Below, piece by piece: positions 1-7,744 of a stretch of DNA of 34,558 bases. Each line of letters starts with the position of its first letter. Position 1 is the first letter of the stretch. The notes under the pieces are model-generated. The model searched no databases, had not been told where the DNA came from, and saw only the letters and a program-made list of their open reading frames with translations. Origin of the DNA: BOG-938 sp035524315. GTDB taxonomy: Bacteria; Pseudomonadota; Alphaproteobacteria; Caulobacterales; Caulobacteraceae. Both the position numbers and the translations under genes were made by a program. Where the stretch lies: contig DATKPD010000051.1 in the NCBI GenBank assembly GCA_035524315.1, forward strand, positions 1 through 34,558. The letters run 5' to 3'.

Positions 1-1
1 A

Positions 2-184
2 GACCTTCGCGTTGAGGAGCCGGAAAATCAGCCGGCGGTCGTCGAGCGTGAGGTGGTTGTAACGGTTCCCCAAGGGCCAAATCCTTCCGAAGCCAACCCT
101 CTGAAAACGCTCAGAGGTCGCACTTCAGAATGGAATCCACCGATCTACACCCATTTAGCGTCTAAGGTATATTATCGGCAATAA
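2..184 (+). CDS. possible 3' end of an unidentified gene, cut by the window start
   Basis: A reading frame open from the window edge runs for 60 codons to a TAA. The peptide has an ordinary composition (acidic start, then a Val-rich stretch, ending in VYYRQ) and I do not recognise a family. The DNA here is less GC-rich than the downstream genes. It is the only long open frame in the first 180 bases, which is weak support for a real gene tail. It could equally be a chance frame in intergenic DNA. Confidence 0.3.
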   Translation, partial: DLRVEEPENQPAVVEREVVVTVPQGPNPSEANPLKTLRGRTSEWNPPIYTHLASKVYYRQ

Positions 185-221
185 TAGATGGCCCCAAGCC
201 CAGGAACGCGCTCAGGAACCT

Positions 222-551
222 CTATTTCGGCGGCAGTTGGCGCACCATGGCCAAGGCGGCGTCCAGCAGTTTTCTCCGCAGCGCGTCGTCGCCGCACGCC
301 TCGGCTTTCAGCCAAACCCAGCCCGGCATGAGCCGCGGTCCGGCGCGCATCGGTTCCACGTCCGGGCTGGCCAGCGCCCAATCCACGTTGTCCTTGCCGA
401 GCCGCGCCAACATCCCGTCGTGGCGCGCGCCGCACAGCAGATTGCCGTGAAGCAGCCACGCCCGGCCGCCGAACATGGTCATTTCGCTGAGGTCCGGCTC
501 GCCCTGCAGGTCCTCGCGCAACAACTCCTCAAGGCCTTCGTCCCGCGCCAT
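222..551 (-). CDS. TfoX/Sxy N-terminal domain family protein
   Basis: A 109-residue protein that matches the TfoX N-terminal domain from end to end. The diagnostic MFGG motif lies at residues 26-29, followed by the WLLHGNLLCG strand and turn (32-41) and a basic or hydrophobic segment with the MPGW motif near 75-78. Sxy/TfoX proteins with both domains induce competence in gammaproteobacteria. Stand-alone N-domain proteins like this one are common in alphaproteobacteria and their role is not established. It is transcribed leftward, 43 bp beyond the end of the MBL hydrolase gene, so it may be the last gene of that cluster. The family call is secure; the function is unknown. Confidence 0.85.
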   Translation of the reverse strand: MARDEGLEELLREDLQGEPDLSEMTMFGGRAWLLHGNLLCGARHDGMLARLGKDNVDWALASPDVEPMRAGPRLMPGWVWLKAEACGDDALRRKLLDAALAMVRQLPPK

Positions 552-594
552 GGCGCCAAATCCTCATCCGGCGAAAGGTTAACAGGGCAGCGCG

Positions 595-1416
595 CTACAG
601 CCGCACCGTCAAGCCGTCGTAGGCCGGCTCGACGTTGGCCGGCAGCTCGCGCGCCAGGGTGCGGTAATCGAGATCGACGTGCAGATTGGTCAGGATCGCG
701 CGCTCCGGCTTGACCCGCTCGATCCACGCGAGGGCCTGCTCGACCGAGGCGTGAGTCGGGTGCGGCCGGTAGCGCAGCGCATCGACGATCCATACCTTGA
801 CCCCGGCCAGGATCTCGAACGCGCTCTCGGGCAATCTGACCACATCGCTGGAATAGGCAAGGTCGCCAAAGCGATAGCCGACCGAGCGGATGTCGCCGTG
901 GTCCTGGTCGAAGGTGGTCACGGGGATCGGCCCCGACGGTCCGTCGATGGCCCAGCCCACGCCGAACGGCGGCAGCTCGCGCATTTCGCACACCGCCGGA
1001 TATCCGCTCTTGCCCTCGAACACATAATCGAACCGCCGCAGCAGCGTGCTCTGGGTATAGGCGTCGGCGTAACAGGGCGTGAGGCGACGGTTGTGCAGGT
1101 AAAAGGCCCTGAGATCGTCGATGCCGTGCGACTGGTCGGCGTGGTCGTGGGTGTAGAGCACCGCGTCCACGCGCTTGACTCCGGACCCCGCCGCCTGGGT
1201 GCGGAAATCTGGCGAAGTATCGACAATGATTGTGGTTTCGTGCTCTGGGCCGATGTCAGATTTCCGGCGCGCGAGCAGCGAGCAGCGGCTGCGTCGGTTG
1301 CGCGGCTCGGCGGGATCGCACGCGCCCCAGGCCCCATCGGCGCGCGGCACCCCGCCCGAAGATCCGCTGCCGAGGATCACGAATTCCAGAGCGCCCTCGC
1401 CCGCCGCCCCAGTCAT
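595..1416 (-). CDS. MBL-fold metallo-hydrolase (PhnP-like phosphodiesterase family)
   Basis: A 273-residue metallo-beta-lactamase-fold protein. It opens with the GSGSSGGVPR strand-loop typical of the PhnP/phosphoribosyl 1,2-cyclic phosphodiesterase branch. The metal motif is THDHADQSHGIDD, with His90, His92, Asp94 and His97. The residue after Asp94 is Gln95, where the general HxHxDH motif has His. Later metal-ligand regions include a DQDHG segment and TNLHVDLDY near the C terminus. Its start codon overlaps the TatD stop by four bases (1413-1416), so the two are translationally coupled. An MBL gene after tatD is a common alphaproteobacterial arrangement. The natural substrate is unknown, and the PhnP reaction is inferred from family only. 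Confidence 0.88.
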   Translation of the reverse strand: MTGAAGEGALEFVILGSGSSGGVPRADGAWGACDPAEPRNRRSRCSLLARRKSDIGPEHETTIIVDTSPDFRTQAAGSGVKRVDAVLYTHDHADQSHGIDDLRAFYLHNRRLTPCYADAYTQSTLLRRFDYVFEGKSGYPAVCEMRELPPFGVGWAIDGPSGPIPVTTFDQDHGDIRSVGYRFGDLAYSSDVVRLPESAFEILAGVKVWIVDALRYRPHPTHASVEQALAWIERVKPERAILTNLHVDLDYRTLARELPANVEPAYDGLTVRL

Positions 1417-2219
1417 GACGCCAGGCTCGCGTTGAGCGCAGTCTCGCGCGGAATGGCGTCGAACAGGGCGAAGAACGCATCGGCCGTGCGCCGCTCGGCC
1501 TCCGCCAGGCTCCAGCCGCGGATTTCGGCCAGCTTGGCCAGCACATGGCCGACATAGGCCGGCTCATTGCGCCGTCCGCGGTGCGGAACCGGGGCCAGAT
1601 AGGGGCAGTCGGTCTCCACGATGATCCGGTCTTCCGGCATGTCGGCGATCACCGCCCTCACCTCGTCCGCCGCCTTGAAGGTGGCGATGCCCGACACCGA
1701 GAACCAGGCGCCGAGGGCCGCCGCGCGCCGCGCCAGCTCGGGGCCCGAGGTGTAGCAGTGCATCAGCAGCTTGAAGGGCGCGCGCGCATGGGCGTCCTCC
1801 AGCATATCGCCCATGACCGGGTCGGCCTCGCGCGTGTGAACCACCAGGGGCAGGCCGGTGCGCTGGGCCGCTTCGATATGGGTACGGAACACCGCCGCCT
1901 GCACATCGCGCGGCGACAAATCGTAATGGAAGTCCAGGCCGCATTCGCCGATGCCGACCACGCGCGGCCGGGCGGCCAGGCGCGCCAGGGCCTCCACCGT
2001 CAGGCCCGCGTGGTCCTTGGCCTCGTGCGGATGGGCGCCGACGGTGCACCAGATGTCCGGATGGGTCATGGCCAGGGCGTGCACGGCCTCGAACGACGGG
2101 ATCTTGTCGCAGATGGTCAACATCAGGCCGACGCCGGCCGCGCGGGCGCGCGCGATCACCTGGTCGACCTCGCCCTCGAACTGCGGCGCGTGCAGATTGA
2201 CGTGGCTGTCGATCAGCAT
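1413..2219 (-). CDS. TatD family metal-dependent deoxyribonuclease
   Basis: A 268-residue TIM-barrel hydrolase of the TatD family. Conserved blocks in order are DSHVNLH (residues 4-10), GAHPHEA (61-67), GIGECGLDFHYD (89-100, metal ligand Glu92), VVHTRE (126-131), LMHCYTSG (152-159), ETDCPYLAP (202-210) and RRNEP (216-220). The first motif reads HVN rather than the usual HxH, resembling Escherichia coli TatD, which also has VNL there. I chose the ATG at 2219 because the open frame upstream is out-of-frame holB sequence and because it sits 2 bp after the holB stop. TatD proteins are 3'-5' exonucleases linked to DNA repair or turnover. It is in an operon with holB and the MBL hydrolase. Confidence 0.9.
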   Translation of the reverse strand: MLIDSHVNLHAPQFEGEVDQVIARARAAGVGLMLTICDKIPSFEAVHALAMTHPDIWCTVGAHPHEAKDHAGLTVEALARLAARPRVVGIGECGLDFHYDLSPRDVQAAVFRTHIEAAQRTGLPLVVHTREADPVMGDMLEDAHARAPFKLLMHCYTSGPELARRAAALGAWFSVSGIATFKAADEVRAVIADMPEDRIIVETDCPYLAPVPHRGRRNEPAYVGHVLAKLAEIRGWSLAEAERRTADAFFALFDAIPRETALNASLAS

Positions 2220-2221
2220 GC

Positions 2222-3223
2222 TCAGGCCCGGGCCGCCAGCTTGAGCTGGCCCATGACGCTGAACAGCACGTCGGCCCGATCGAGGTTGACCGCCTCGGCC
2301 TCGCCGGGGGCGGCCTGCAGCCGCTCCCACGCCTGGGCCCAGCGATCGAGGTCGGGCTGCATACCTTCGCGCTCGACCGCGCTCAGGGCCATGGCGCGCA
2401 CCTGGTCGGCCAGGCGGTCGAACAGCAGCTCGAAGCGCTTCTGGCCTTCCGCGCCGCGAAAGCCGTCGGCCGCCGCCAGCAGCGCCGCCTCGTCCACCTC
2501 CGGCAGTCGCGCAAGAATGTCGCGCGCCAGGGCGTCGGCTTCCAGGGCGCCGGCCGAGGCGAGATAGAGCGCCCTGCCCGGTCCGCCCCGCGCCATGTGC
2601 GCGAGCCGCTGTCGGCTTTCATCATCTAACAGCGTGTGTTGCGCAAGGAAGCTCGCGACGCGGTCCTCGCTCCACGGCGCGAAGGTCAGGCGGCGACAAC
2701 GCGAGCGGATGGTGGCGATCAGGCCGCCCGGGCGGTGCGAGACCAACAGCAGCACGCCGCGCGCCGGGGGCTCCTCCAGGGTTTTGAGCAGGGCGTTGGC
2801 GGCGTTGATGTTCAGATCGTCGGCGGCGTCGACGATGGCGACGCGGTAAGGCGCGCTGGCCGGGGCCTTGGAGAAGAACTCCGGCAGGCGGCGCACCTCC
2901 TCCACCGGAATGGACTTGCGCGGCTTGCCGTCGTCGGTCCGCAGCTCCAGCACCATCAGGTCCGGATGCGAGCGCGAAGCGATCTGGCGACTGACCGGAT
3001 CGTTCGGATCCGATCCCAGCGCGCCCATGGCCGGGTCGGGCCGCGCGCCCAGCAGGCGCCGGGCCACGCGGTAAGCAAAGGTGGCCTTGCCGACGCCCTC
3101 GGGCCCCACCAGCAGCCAGGCGTGGTGCAGTCGGCCGCGCGCCATCGCCGTCAGGAACTCGCCCTCGACCGCCTCGCCGTCGTGAAAGGCGAACACCGCG
3201 CGCGGATGAGGCGTCGCGCTCAC
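2222..3223 (-). CDS. holB: DNA polymerase III subunit delta'
   Basis: A 333-residue AAA+ clamp-loader subunit. The Walker A-like loop GPEGVGKA lies at residues 40-47. The NINAANALLKTLEEPP segment and the SRC sensor motif (in RSRCRRL) are typical of delta' and DnaX relatives. It acts in the pol III clamp-loader complex, opening the beta clamp at primer junctions. The start is a GTG at 3223 overlapping the tmk stop (bases 3220-3223 read GTGA on the coding strand). This gives a protein beginning SATPHPR and discards a low-complexity upstream extension that is out-of-frame tmk. The zinc-binding Cys cluster of E. coli delta' is not evident. It is followed by tatD after 2 bp. Confidence 0.9.
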   Translation of the reverse strand: MSATPHPRAVFAFHDGEAVEGEFLTAMARGRLHHAWLLVGPEGVGKATFAYRVARRLLGARPDPAMGALGSDPNDPVSRQIASRSHPDLMVLELRTDDGKPRKSIPVEEVRRLPEFFSKAPASAPYRVAIVDAADDLNINAANALLKTLEEPPARGVLLLVSHRPGGLIATIRSRCRRLTFAPWSEDRVASFLAQHTLLDDESRQRLAHMARGGPGRALYLASAGALEADALARDILARLPEVDEAALLAAADGFRGAEGQKRFELLFDRLADQVRAMALSAVEREGMQPDLDRWAQAWERLQAAPGEAEAVNLDRADVLFSVMGQLKLAARA

Positions 3224-3855
3224 AGCAGCCGATCCTTCACCGCCGTCCACACCGCCTCGGCCACCGCCTCGATCCCGGCCGCCGCGTCGATCACCGCGCA
3301 ACGCTCCGGCTCGGCCTGGGCGATGGCCAGGAACCGTTCGCGCAGGCGCCGATGGAAGGCCAGGCCCTTGCCCTCGAAGCGGTCCTCGGCCCCGCCTCGC
3401 CCCTGCGCCCGGGCCAGGCCCGCCTCGGCTGGCAGATCGAACATCAGGGTCAGGTCGGGCCTGTCGGCGCCCACCACCGCGGCTTCCAGGCCGGCGATCA
3501 GGGCCTCCGGCGCCCCACCGGCCGCGCCCTGGTAGGCGCGGGTGGAGTCGGCGAAACGGTCGCACACCACCCAGGTCCCGGTCTCGAGCGCCGGGCGGAT
3601 GGTCCGCTGAAGATGGTCGGCGCGGGCGGCGTAGAGCAGCAGGGTCTCGGTTTCGGCCGACCAGCGATCGGCCGTTCCGGTCACCAGCAGGGCGCGGATG
3701 GCCTCGGCGCCAAGCGAGCCGCCAGGCTCGCGCGTGGCGATGGCGTCGATCCCGGCCTGGGCGAGTCGGTCCAGAAGGCGCCTGGCCTGGGTCGATTTCC
3801 CGGCGCCTTCACCGCCCTCCAAAGTGATCAATCGGCCTCGCGTCACGGGCCTCAC
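3220..3855 (-). CDS. tmk: thymidylate kinase (dTMP kinase)
   Basis: A 211-residue enzyme of normal length that phosphorylates dTMP to dTDP for DNA synthesis in the cytosol. The P-loop GGEGAGKS lies at residues 14-21. The thymidylate kinase signature CDRFADSTRAYQG includes Asp99-Arg100-Phe101. A REPGGS motif follows at 42-47, and there is an Arg-containing LID segment (GRGGAEDRFEG). The stop overlaps the GTG start of holB, so the two are translationally coupled. This pairing is very widespread in bacteria. It lies 33 bp downstream of the rlpA-like gene on the same strand and probably shares its transcript. Confidence 0.95.
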   Translation of the reverse strand: MRPVTRGRLITLEGGEGAGKSTQARRLLDRLAQAGIDAIATREPGGSLGAEAIRALLVTGTADRWSAETETLLLYAARADHLQRTIRPALETGTWVVCDRFADSTRAYQGAAGGAPEALIAGLEAAVVGADRPDLTLMFDLPAEAGLARAQGRGGAEDRFEGKGLAFHRRLRERFLAIAQAEPERCAVIDAAAGIEAVAEAVWTAVKDRLL

Positions 3856-3888
3856 ATTGGCCGGTTCGGCGCTCGGCGCAAGTGCGCT

Positions 3889-4929
3889 CTAGCGAATGAC
3901 CATGACCTTGTAGAGCGTGCGGCCGTTCTGCACGACCGGCACGATCTGGGCCTGGCCGGACTGGGCGGCGGCGACGCGTTCGGCGTTTGCGCGGCTGGCA
4001 AAAGCGCCAACCTGGGTCGCGGGCTGAGTGATCGGTCGGATGACCGCGGTCGGCGCGGCGGGCGTTCCCTCCGCCAGGCTGGCCAGCAGGGCGTCGACGT
4101 CGGTCGGAGCGCCGGTCGATGAACCGGATGGGGCGCTGGCCGACGCGACCACGGCGGTGTCGATCACCGAGGCGGACGGCGCGGGCGTCGCGGGACTGGC
4201 CGCCGCGATCACCGCCGGCGCCGGCTGCGCGGGCGGCAAGGGCGTGGCGACGGGCGCGGCGCCCCAATCCATAGTCGCGGGCGAATGTTGAATCGGCCGG
4301 TCGTCGATCTGGGCGCCCAGGATAGGCTGAGCCGAAATCGGCGCGGGGACCGGCGGGGCGGCGATCGGCGGCGTATCCCGGACCTGATAGACCCGCGCGT
4401 CGGTGGCCCGCTCGGGCGCCGGCCCGACATAGCGCACGCGCACCTGGGCCACGCCCTGGCCGTAGAAGCCCAACTCCTTGGCCGCCTGTTTGGACATGTC
4501 GATGATGCGTCCGTCGATGAACGGTCCGCGATCGTTCACCCGGACGATCATCTTGCGGCCATTGGCCAGGTTGGTCACCTCGACCAGGCTCGGCAAAGGC
4601 AGGGTCTTGTGAGCGGCCGAAGGCAGGTTCATGTCGAACACTTCGCCGTCGGCGGTGGTGTGGTTGTGGAACTGGTCGCCGTACCAGGAGGCGACGCCTA
4701 CCTCGTCATAGTCGGGCTGCTCGGCCGGATAGTACCAGCGGCCGTTGATCTCGTAGGGCTTTTCTGTGCCGTGGGTTCCGTAGTGCGACGGCGCCCGGCC
4801 GGAGCCGCCATAGCCGCCCGCCTCGCCCGGCGCGGGATAGCGCGGACCGACGCTCGCGCACGCCGCGAGACTGAGCCCGGCGAAGACCAGGACGGTCCCG
4901 CGGGACAAGGCGGCGCTCGACGCCCCCAT
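3889..4929 (-). CDS. rlpA: septal ring lytic transglycosylase RlpA family lipoprotein with C-terminal SPOR domain
   Basis: A 346-residue exported lipoprotein. The N terminus is a signal peptide ending in the lipobox LAAC (Cys24). The double-psi beta-barrel domain covers about residues 78-168 and contains GVASWYG (78-84), ADGEVFD (93-99) and VNDRGPF (131-137). Glu96 and Asp133 are the likely catalytic acids by analogy with characterised RlpA. A long Ala/Pro-rich linker (about 175-270) leads to a SPOR-type domain (about 275-346) that would bind denuded septal glycan. RlpA proteins cleave peptidoglycan lacking stem peptides during daughter-cell separation. It is the first gene of the leftward cluster that continues into tmk and holB. 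Confidence 0.92.
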   Translation of the reverse strand: MGASSAALSRGTVLVFAGLSLAACASVGPRYPAPGEAGGYGGSGRAPSHYGTHGTEKPYEINGRWYYPAEQPDYDEVGVASWYGDQFHNHTTADGEVFDMNLPSAAHKTLPLPSLVEVTNLANGRKMIVRVNDRGPFIDGRIIDMSKQAAKELGFYGQGVAQVRVRYVGPAPERATDARVYQVRDTPPIAAPPVPAPISAQPILGAQIDDRPIQHSPATMDWGAAPVATPLPPAQPAPAVIAAASPATPAPSASVIDTAVVASASAPSGSSTGAPTDVDALLASLAEGTPAAPTAVIRPITQPATQVGAFASRANAERVAAAQSGQAQIVPVVQNGRTLYKVMVIR

Positions 4930-5240
4930 CTGGCTGCTCCGAATTCTTCAGGCGAGGGTCACTGTGCCGGTCGGAGGCTTGACTTTGGGTTAACCCTGGG
5001 AGCCTCGCCGCTCTGGCCAAAGCGCCGATGCGGCGGCGGGCGTTAATCGCCAAGTTAAGATCGACCGGGGCGGCCGATTGTCGCAGTCATGACAAGGGAT
5101 AATGCTGAAGCGTTTGATTTCATGGGTTCCGCGCGGTCAGTATCCGCAGGAAAAGAAATGCATAACGCGCGTTAAATCCGTTCATTTCCAATCCGTAAGG
5201 GACAGGTCCCCATGCTGTGGTCGCAGCAAAGGGGGCGGGC
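4930..5240. promoter_or_regulatory. divergent intergenic region with TTAA-containing palindromes
   Basis: This 311-bp region separates the leftward rlpA gene from the rightward CpaB-like gene and should hold both promoters. It contains a perfect 10-bp palindrome GGGTTAACCC (4987-4996), a pair of TTAA boxes 8 bp apart in GTTAATCGCCAAGTTAAG (about 5042-5059), and a perfect 12-bp palindrome TAACGCGCGTTA (5163-5174). The cell-cycle regulator CtrA binds TTAA-N7-TTAA in this clade, but the spacing here is one base too long. The regulator is therefore unknown. I see no gene in the region. Confidence 0.35.
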
Positions 5241-5591
5241 ATGCGGGCAAGACGCCTGATCAACCTGACGATAGCGCTTTCGATTGGGGTGGCAGGACTT
5301 GGGGCGGGGCGCCTACTTCAGCCGCGCAGCCGGCCCGGCCAGGCTGAGGCGGCCGAGGCGCCCACCGTCCCGGTGGTGGTGGCCAATGTGGCGTTGGCGG
5401 CGGGCGATCCGCTCACGCCGGACCGCCTGATGGTGATGCGGCTGCCGGCCGGTCTGGCGCCGCAAGGGGCTTTCGCTTCCATCCAAGCGCTCGAGGGCGG
5501 CCAGGCTCCGCCGACGGCGCTGACGGCCATGGCGCCGCTCGAGCCGGTATTGCCGGCGATGATCGTCGGCCGGTCGCCGGCGCCGGCCTAA
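5241..5591 (+). CDS. short CpaB-like SAF-domain protein
   Basis: A 116-residue protein with an N-terminal membrane or signal segment (about 5-27) and a SAF domain (about 43-107). The pattern VPVVVAN..LAAGDPLTPDRL, then RLPAGLAP.GAF.SI.AL.G, then MAPLEPVLPAMIVG is that of the Flp/Tad pilus assembly protein CpaB. Normal CpaB proteins are roughly 250-300 residues because an RcpC-type C-terminal domain follows. Here the stop comes directly after the SAF domain and no other frame continues it. I chose the ATG at 5241 because of the AAAGGGGG ribosome-binding site at about 5227-5234. No other tad genes lie nearby. It is either a stand-alone SAF protein or a truncated paralogue. Confidence 0.7.
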   Translation: MRARRLINLTIALSIGVAGLGAGRLLQPRSRPGQAEAAEAPTVPVVVANVALAAGDPLTPDRLMVMRLPAGLAPQGAFASIQALEGGQAPPTALTAMAPLEPVLPAMIVGRSPAPA

Positions 5592-5695
5592 CGGGCGAAG
5601 CGCCTCGCGTTTGCCGCAAAGTCAGGTCAGGACTGGTTATCAGGCCGAGCGCGCCGTACACGGACGGCAGGCGGGGGCCGCGGGTTTTTGAGGCA

Positions 5696-6070
5696 ATGCG
5701 TTCGATCGCTTTTATCGGCAAGGCCGCACCCTGGGTCCTGGCGGCCCTGATCGTGTTCTGGACCCTCGGCCCGCTCGGCGACCGTCCAAGCCTGGGCCAC
5801 GCCAAGCTCGACCGGTTCGTGGCCTACTTCTGTCTCGGCTCTCTGCTGACCTTGGCCTATCCCAAGCGGCGCTTGTGGATTGCCCTCGCCCTGGTGGCGG
5901 GCCCCGCGATCCTGGAGCTTGGCCAGTTCCTCGCGCCGGGGCGCGATCCGCGTCTGAGCGACGTCGTCTCCAAGGCTGCGGGCGGGCTGATCGGCGTGTG
6001 GGTCGCCGCCATCGCGGCGCGACTGGCGCGGGGCCTCGCGCCTAGCGCCGGACCAGGTCTGCCGTCCTGA
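5696..6070 (+). CDS. VanZ-like family membrane protein
   Basis: A 124-residue integral membrane protein with about four hydrophobic segments (residues 8-24, 43-56, 60-80 and 90-112). The layout of a DK-type acidic/basic pair (KLDR), a short YPKRR loop, an ELGQF..PGRDPRLSDV segment and a final Gly-rich helix is that of the compact VanZ-like family. The biochemical role is unknown; VanZ itself gives low-level teicoplanin resistance. It stands alone between a CpaB-like gene and a one-helix protein, all on the plus strand, with gaps of about 100 bp, so co-transcription is uncertain. Confidence 0.75.
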   Translation: MRSIAFIGKAAPWVLAALIVFWTLGPLGDRPSLGHAKLDRFVAYFCLGSLLTLAYPKRRLWIALALVAGPAILELGQFLAPGRDPRLSDVVSKAAGGLIGVWVAAIAARLARGLAPSAGPGLPS

Positions 6071-6167
6071 ATCAGGCGGCGGAGATCGATCAAGGTTATT
6101 GAAAACGGTCGGATAATTCACGCTTTCCGGGCACGGTTGCTTCAGCCTGTTTTGGTAGCCTGGAGCC

Positions 6168-6353
6168 ATGATCGCGCCTTACAGTTTTCCGGAGGAGCGA
6201 GCCACGCCGCTGCCTCCGGCGTGGCTGCGGGCCATCGCGTCAACGCTGTTCTTCCTGCTGGGCATGGCCGGCGGATTCACCGTGGTGGGCGCGGTCTGCA
6301 CCGGCCTGTTGATCCTCCATCAGTCCGGATTCTTCATCCCGCTGCGGCGGTGA
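6168..6353 (+). CDS. small single-pass membrane protein, function unknown
   Basis: A 61-residue peptide with one clear transmembrane helix (about residues 24-52, rich in Leu, Phe, Gly and Val) and a short basic tail PLRR. The N-terminal 20 residues are soluble and Pro-rich. I do not recognise a family. It starts with ATG 97 bp after the VanZ-like gene and ends 39 bp before the convergent transporter gene. The composition is that of a real small membrane protein, not of an antisense shadow, because no gene covers the other strand here. Confidence 0.55.
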   Translation: MIAPYSFPEERATPLPPAWLRAIASTLFFLLGMAGGFTVVGAVCTGLLILHQSGFFIPLRR

Positions 6354-6392
6354 GCCCAGCCAATCATATTCGCTCGGCGGCGCGCGAGCGCG

Positions 6393-7715
6393 TCAGCGCT
6401 CGTGGTGCAGATAGCGCCCCGCCTTGGGCAGGCGCAGGCTGATGAGGAACACCACCGCCATGACGACGGTGACGTACCAGAAGAACACCGGTTCATGGCC
6501 GGCCGCCTTGAACAGCAGGGCGACGTACTCCGCCGAACCGCCGAACAGGGCGTTGGCCAGGGCGTAGGCCAAGCCGACGCCGAGGGCGCGCACCTCGGTG
6601 GGGAACATCTCGGCTTTGATGATGCCGCTGATCGAGGTGTAGAGGCTCACCGCCGCCAGAGCCAAGGTCAGTAACGCCCCCGCGACCAACGGATTGCTGG
6701 CGCCGTGCAGCACCAGCATCACGGGCACGACGCCCAAGGTTCCGAGAGCGCTGAACAGCAGCATATTGGCGCGCCGTCCGATGCGGTCGGACAGGGCGCC
6801 GAACAGCGGCTGCATGCACATGAACAGGAACAGGCAGGCGGTCATCACGTCGCTGGCCGTCTTGATCGACATGCCCGCCGAGTTGACCAGGTATTTCTGC
6901 ATGTAGGTGGTGAAGGTGTAGAAGATCAGCGACCCGCCAGCGGTCAAGCCCAGCACGGTGAGGAAGGCGCGCCAGTGGTCGCGCAGCAGCACCGTCAGGC
7001 TGCCGGCCGTCGGACGGCGGCGGACCTCGTCGCTGGCGCTCTCTTGCAGGCGCAGGCGCAGGATCAGGGCGACCAGGGCGGTGAGCGCGCCGATCACGAA
7101 CGGAATGCGCCAGCCCCAGGCCTTCAGCTGCCCCTCGTTCAGCACCTGCTGCAACAGCACCACCACCAGCGAGGCCAACAACTGTCCGCCGATCAGGGTC
7201 ACATACTGGAACGAGGAATAGAAACCGCGCCGGCCCTTGAGCGACATCTCGCTCATATAGGTAGCGGCGGCGCCGTATTCGCCGCCGACCGACACCCCCT
7301 GGACCAGGCGCGCGGCCAAAAGCAGCGCCGGCGCCCAGACGCCGATCTTGCCGTAGGTCGGCAGGCAGGCAATGGCGAGCGAGCCGACGCACATGGTCAG
7401 CACCGACAAGATCAGGGCGATACGCCGCCCGCCCCGGTCCGCCAGGCGGCCGAACAGCCAGCCGCCGATCGGCCGCATGAGAAAGCCGGCGGCGAACACC
7501 CCGGCCGTGTTGAGCAACTGGCCCGTGGCGTCGGACTTAGGAAAGAAGGCGGGCGCGAAATAGAGGGCGCAGAAGGCGTAGATATAGAAGTCGAACCACT
7601 CGACCAGATTGCCGCTGGAGGCGGCCATGATCGCGCCGATGCGGTTTCGCCGCTCGGCGGGGGTGTAGCGCGCGTCGGGGGCCGCATCCGCCGCGGGGGC
7701 GGCCTCAGTCGGCAT
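6393..7715 (-). CDS. MFS transporter, metabolite:H+ symporter (MHS) family
   Basis: A 440-residue, 12-helix inner-membrane transporter. The GNLVEWFDFYIYAF motif in helix 1 is the signature of the MHS group (KgtP, ProP, ShiA relatives). The loop 2-3 motif GRLADRGGRR is the canonical MFS motif A, and GGEYGAAATYMSE in helix 4 is also typical. Substrates of this group are organic acids or betaine-like solutes such as 2-oxoglutarate, proline or shikimate; which one applies cannot be read from the sequence. The gene lies 29 bp downstream of the interrupted acyltransferase gene on the same strand. A small stem-loop (6385-6402, GTCA loop) overlaps its stop codon. Confidence 0.9.
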   Translation of the reverse strand: MPTEAAPAADAAPDARYTPAERRNRIGAIMAASSGNLVEWFDFYIYAFCALYFAPAFFPKSDATGQLLNTAGVFAAGFLMRPIGGWLFGRLADRGGRRIALILSVLTMCVGSLAIACLPTYGKIGVWAPALLLAARLVQGVSVGGEYGAAATYMSEMSLKGRRGFYSSFQYVTLIGGQLLASLVVVLLQQVLNEGQLKAWGWRIPFVIGALTALVALILRLRLQESASDEVRRRPTAGSLTVLLRDHWRAFLTVLGLTAGGSLIFYTFTTYMQKYLVNSAGMSIKTASDVMTACLFLFMCMQPLFGALSDRIGRRANMLLFSALGTLGVVPVMLVLHGASNPLVAGALLTLALAAVSLYTSISGIIKAEMFPTEVRALGVGLAYALANALFGGSAEYVALLFKAAGHEPVFFWYVTVVMAVVFLISLRLPKAGRYLHHER

Positions 7716-7744
7716 CTACCGGCTCCCCAGGCGCTGGCCTGTAA

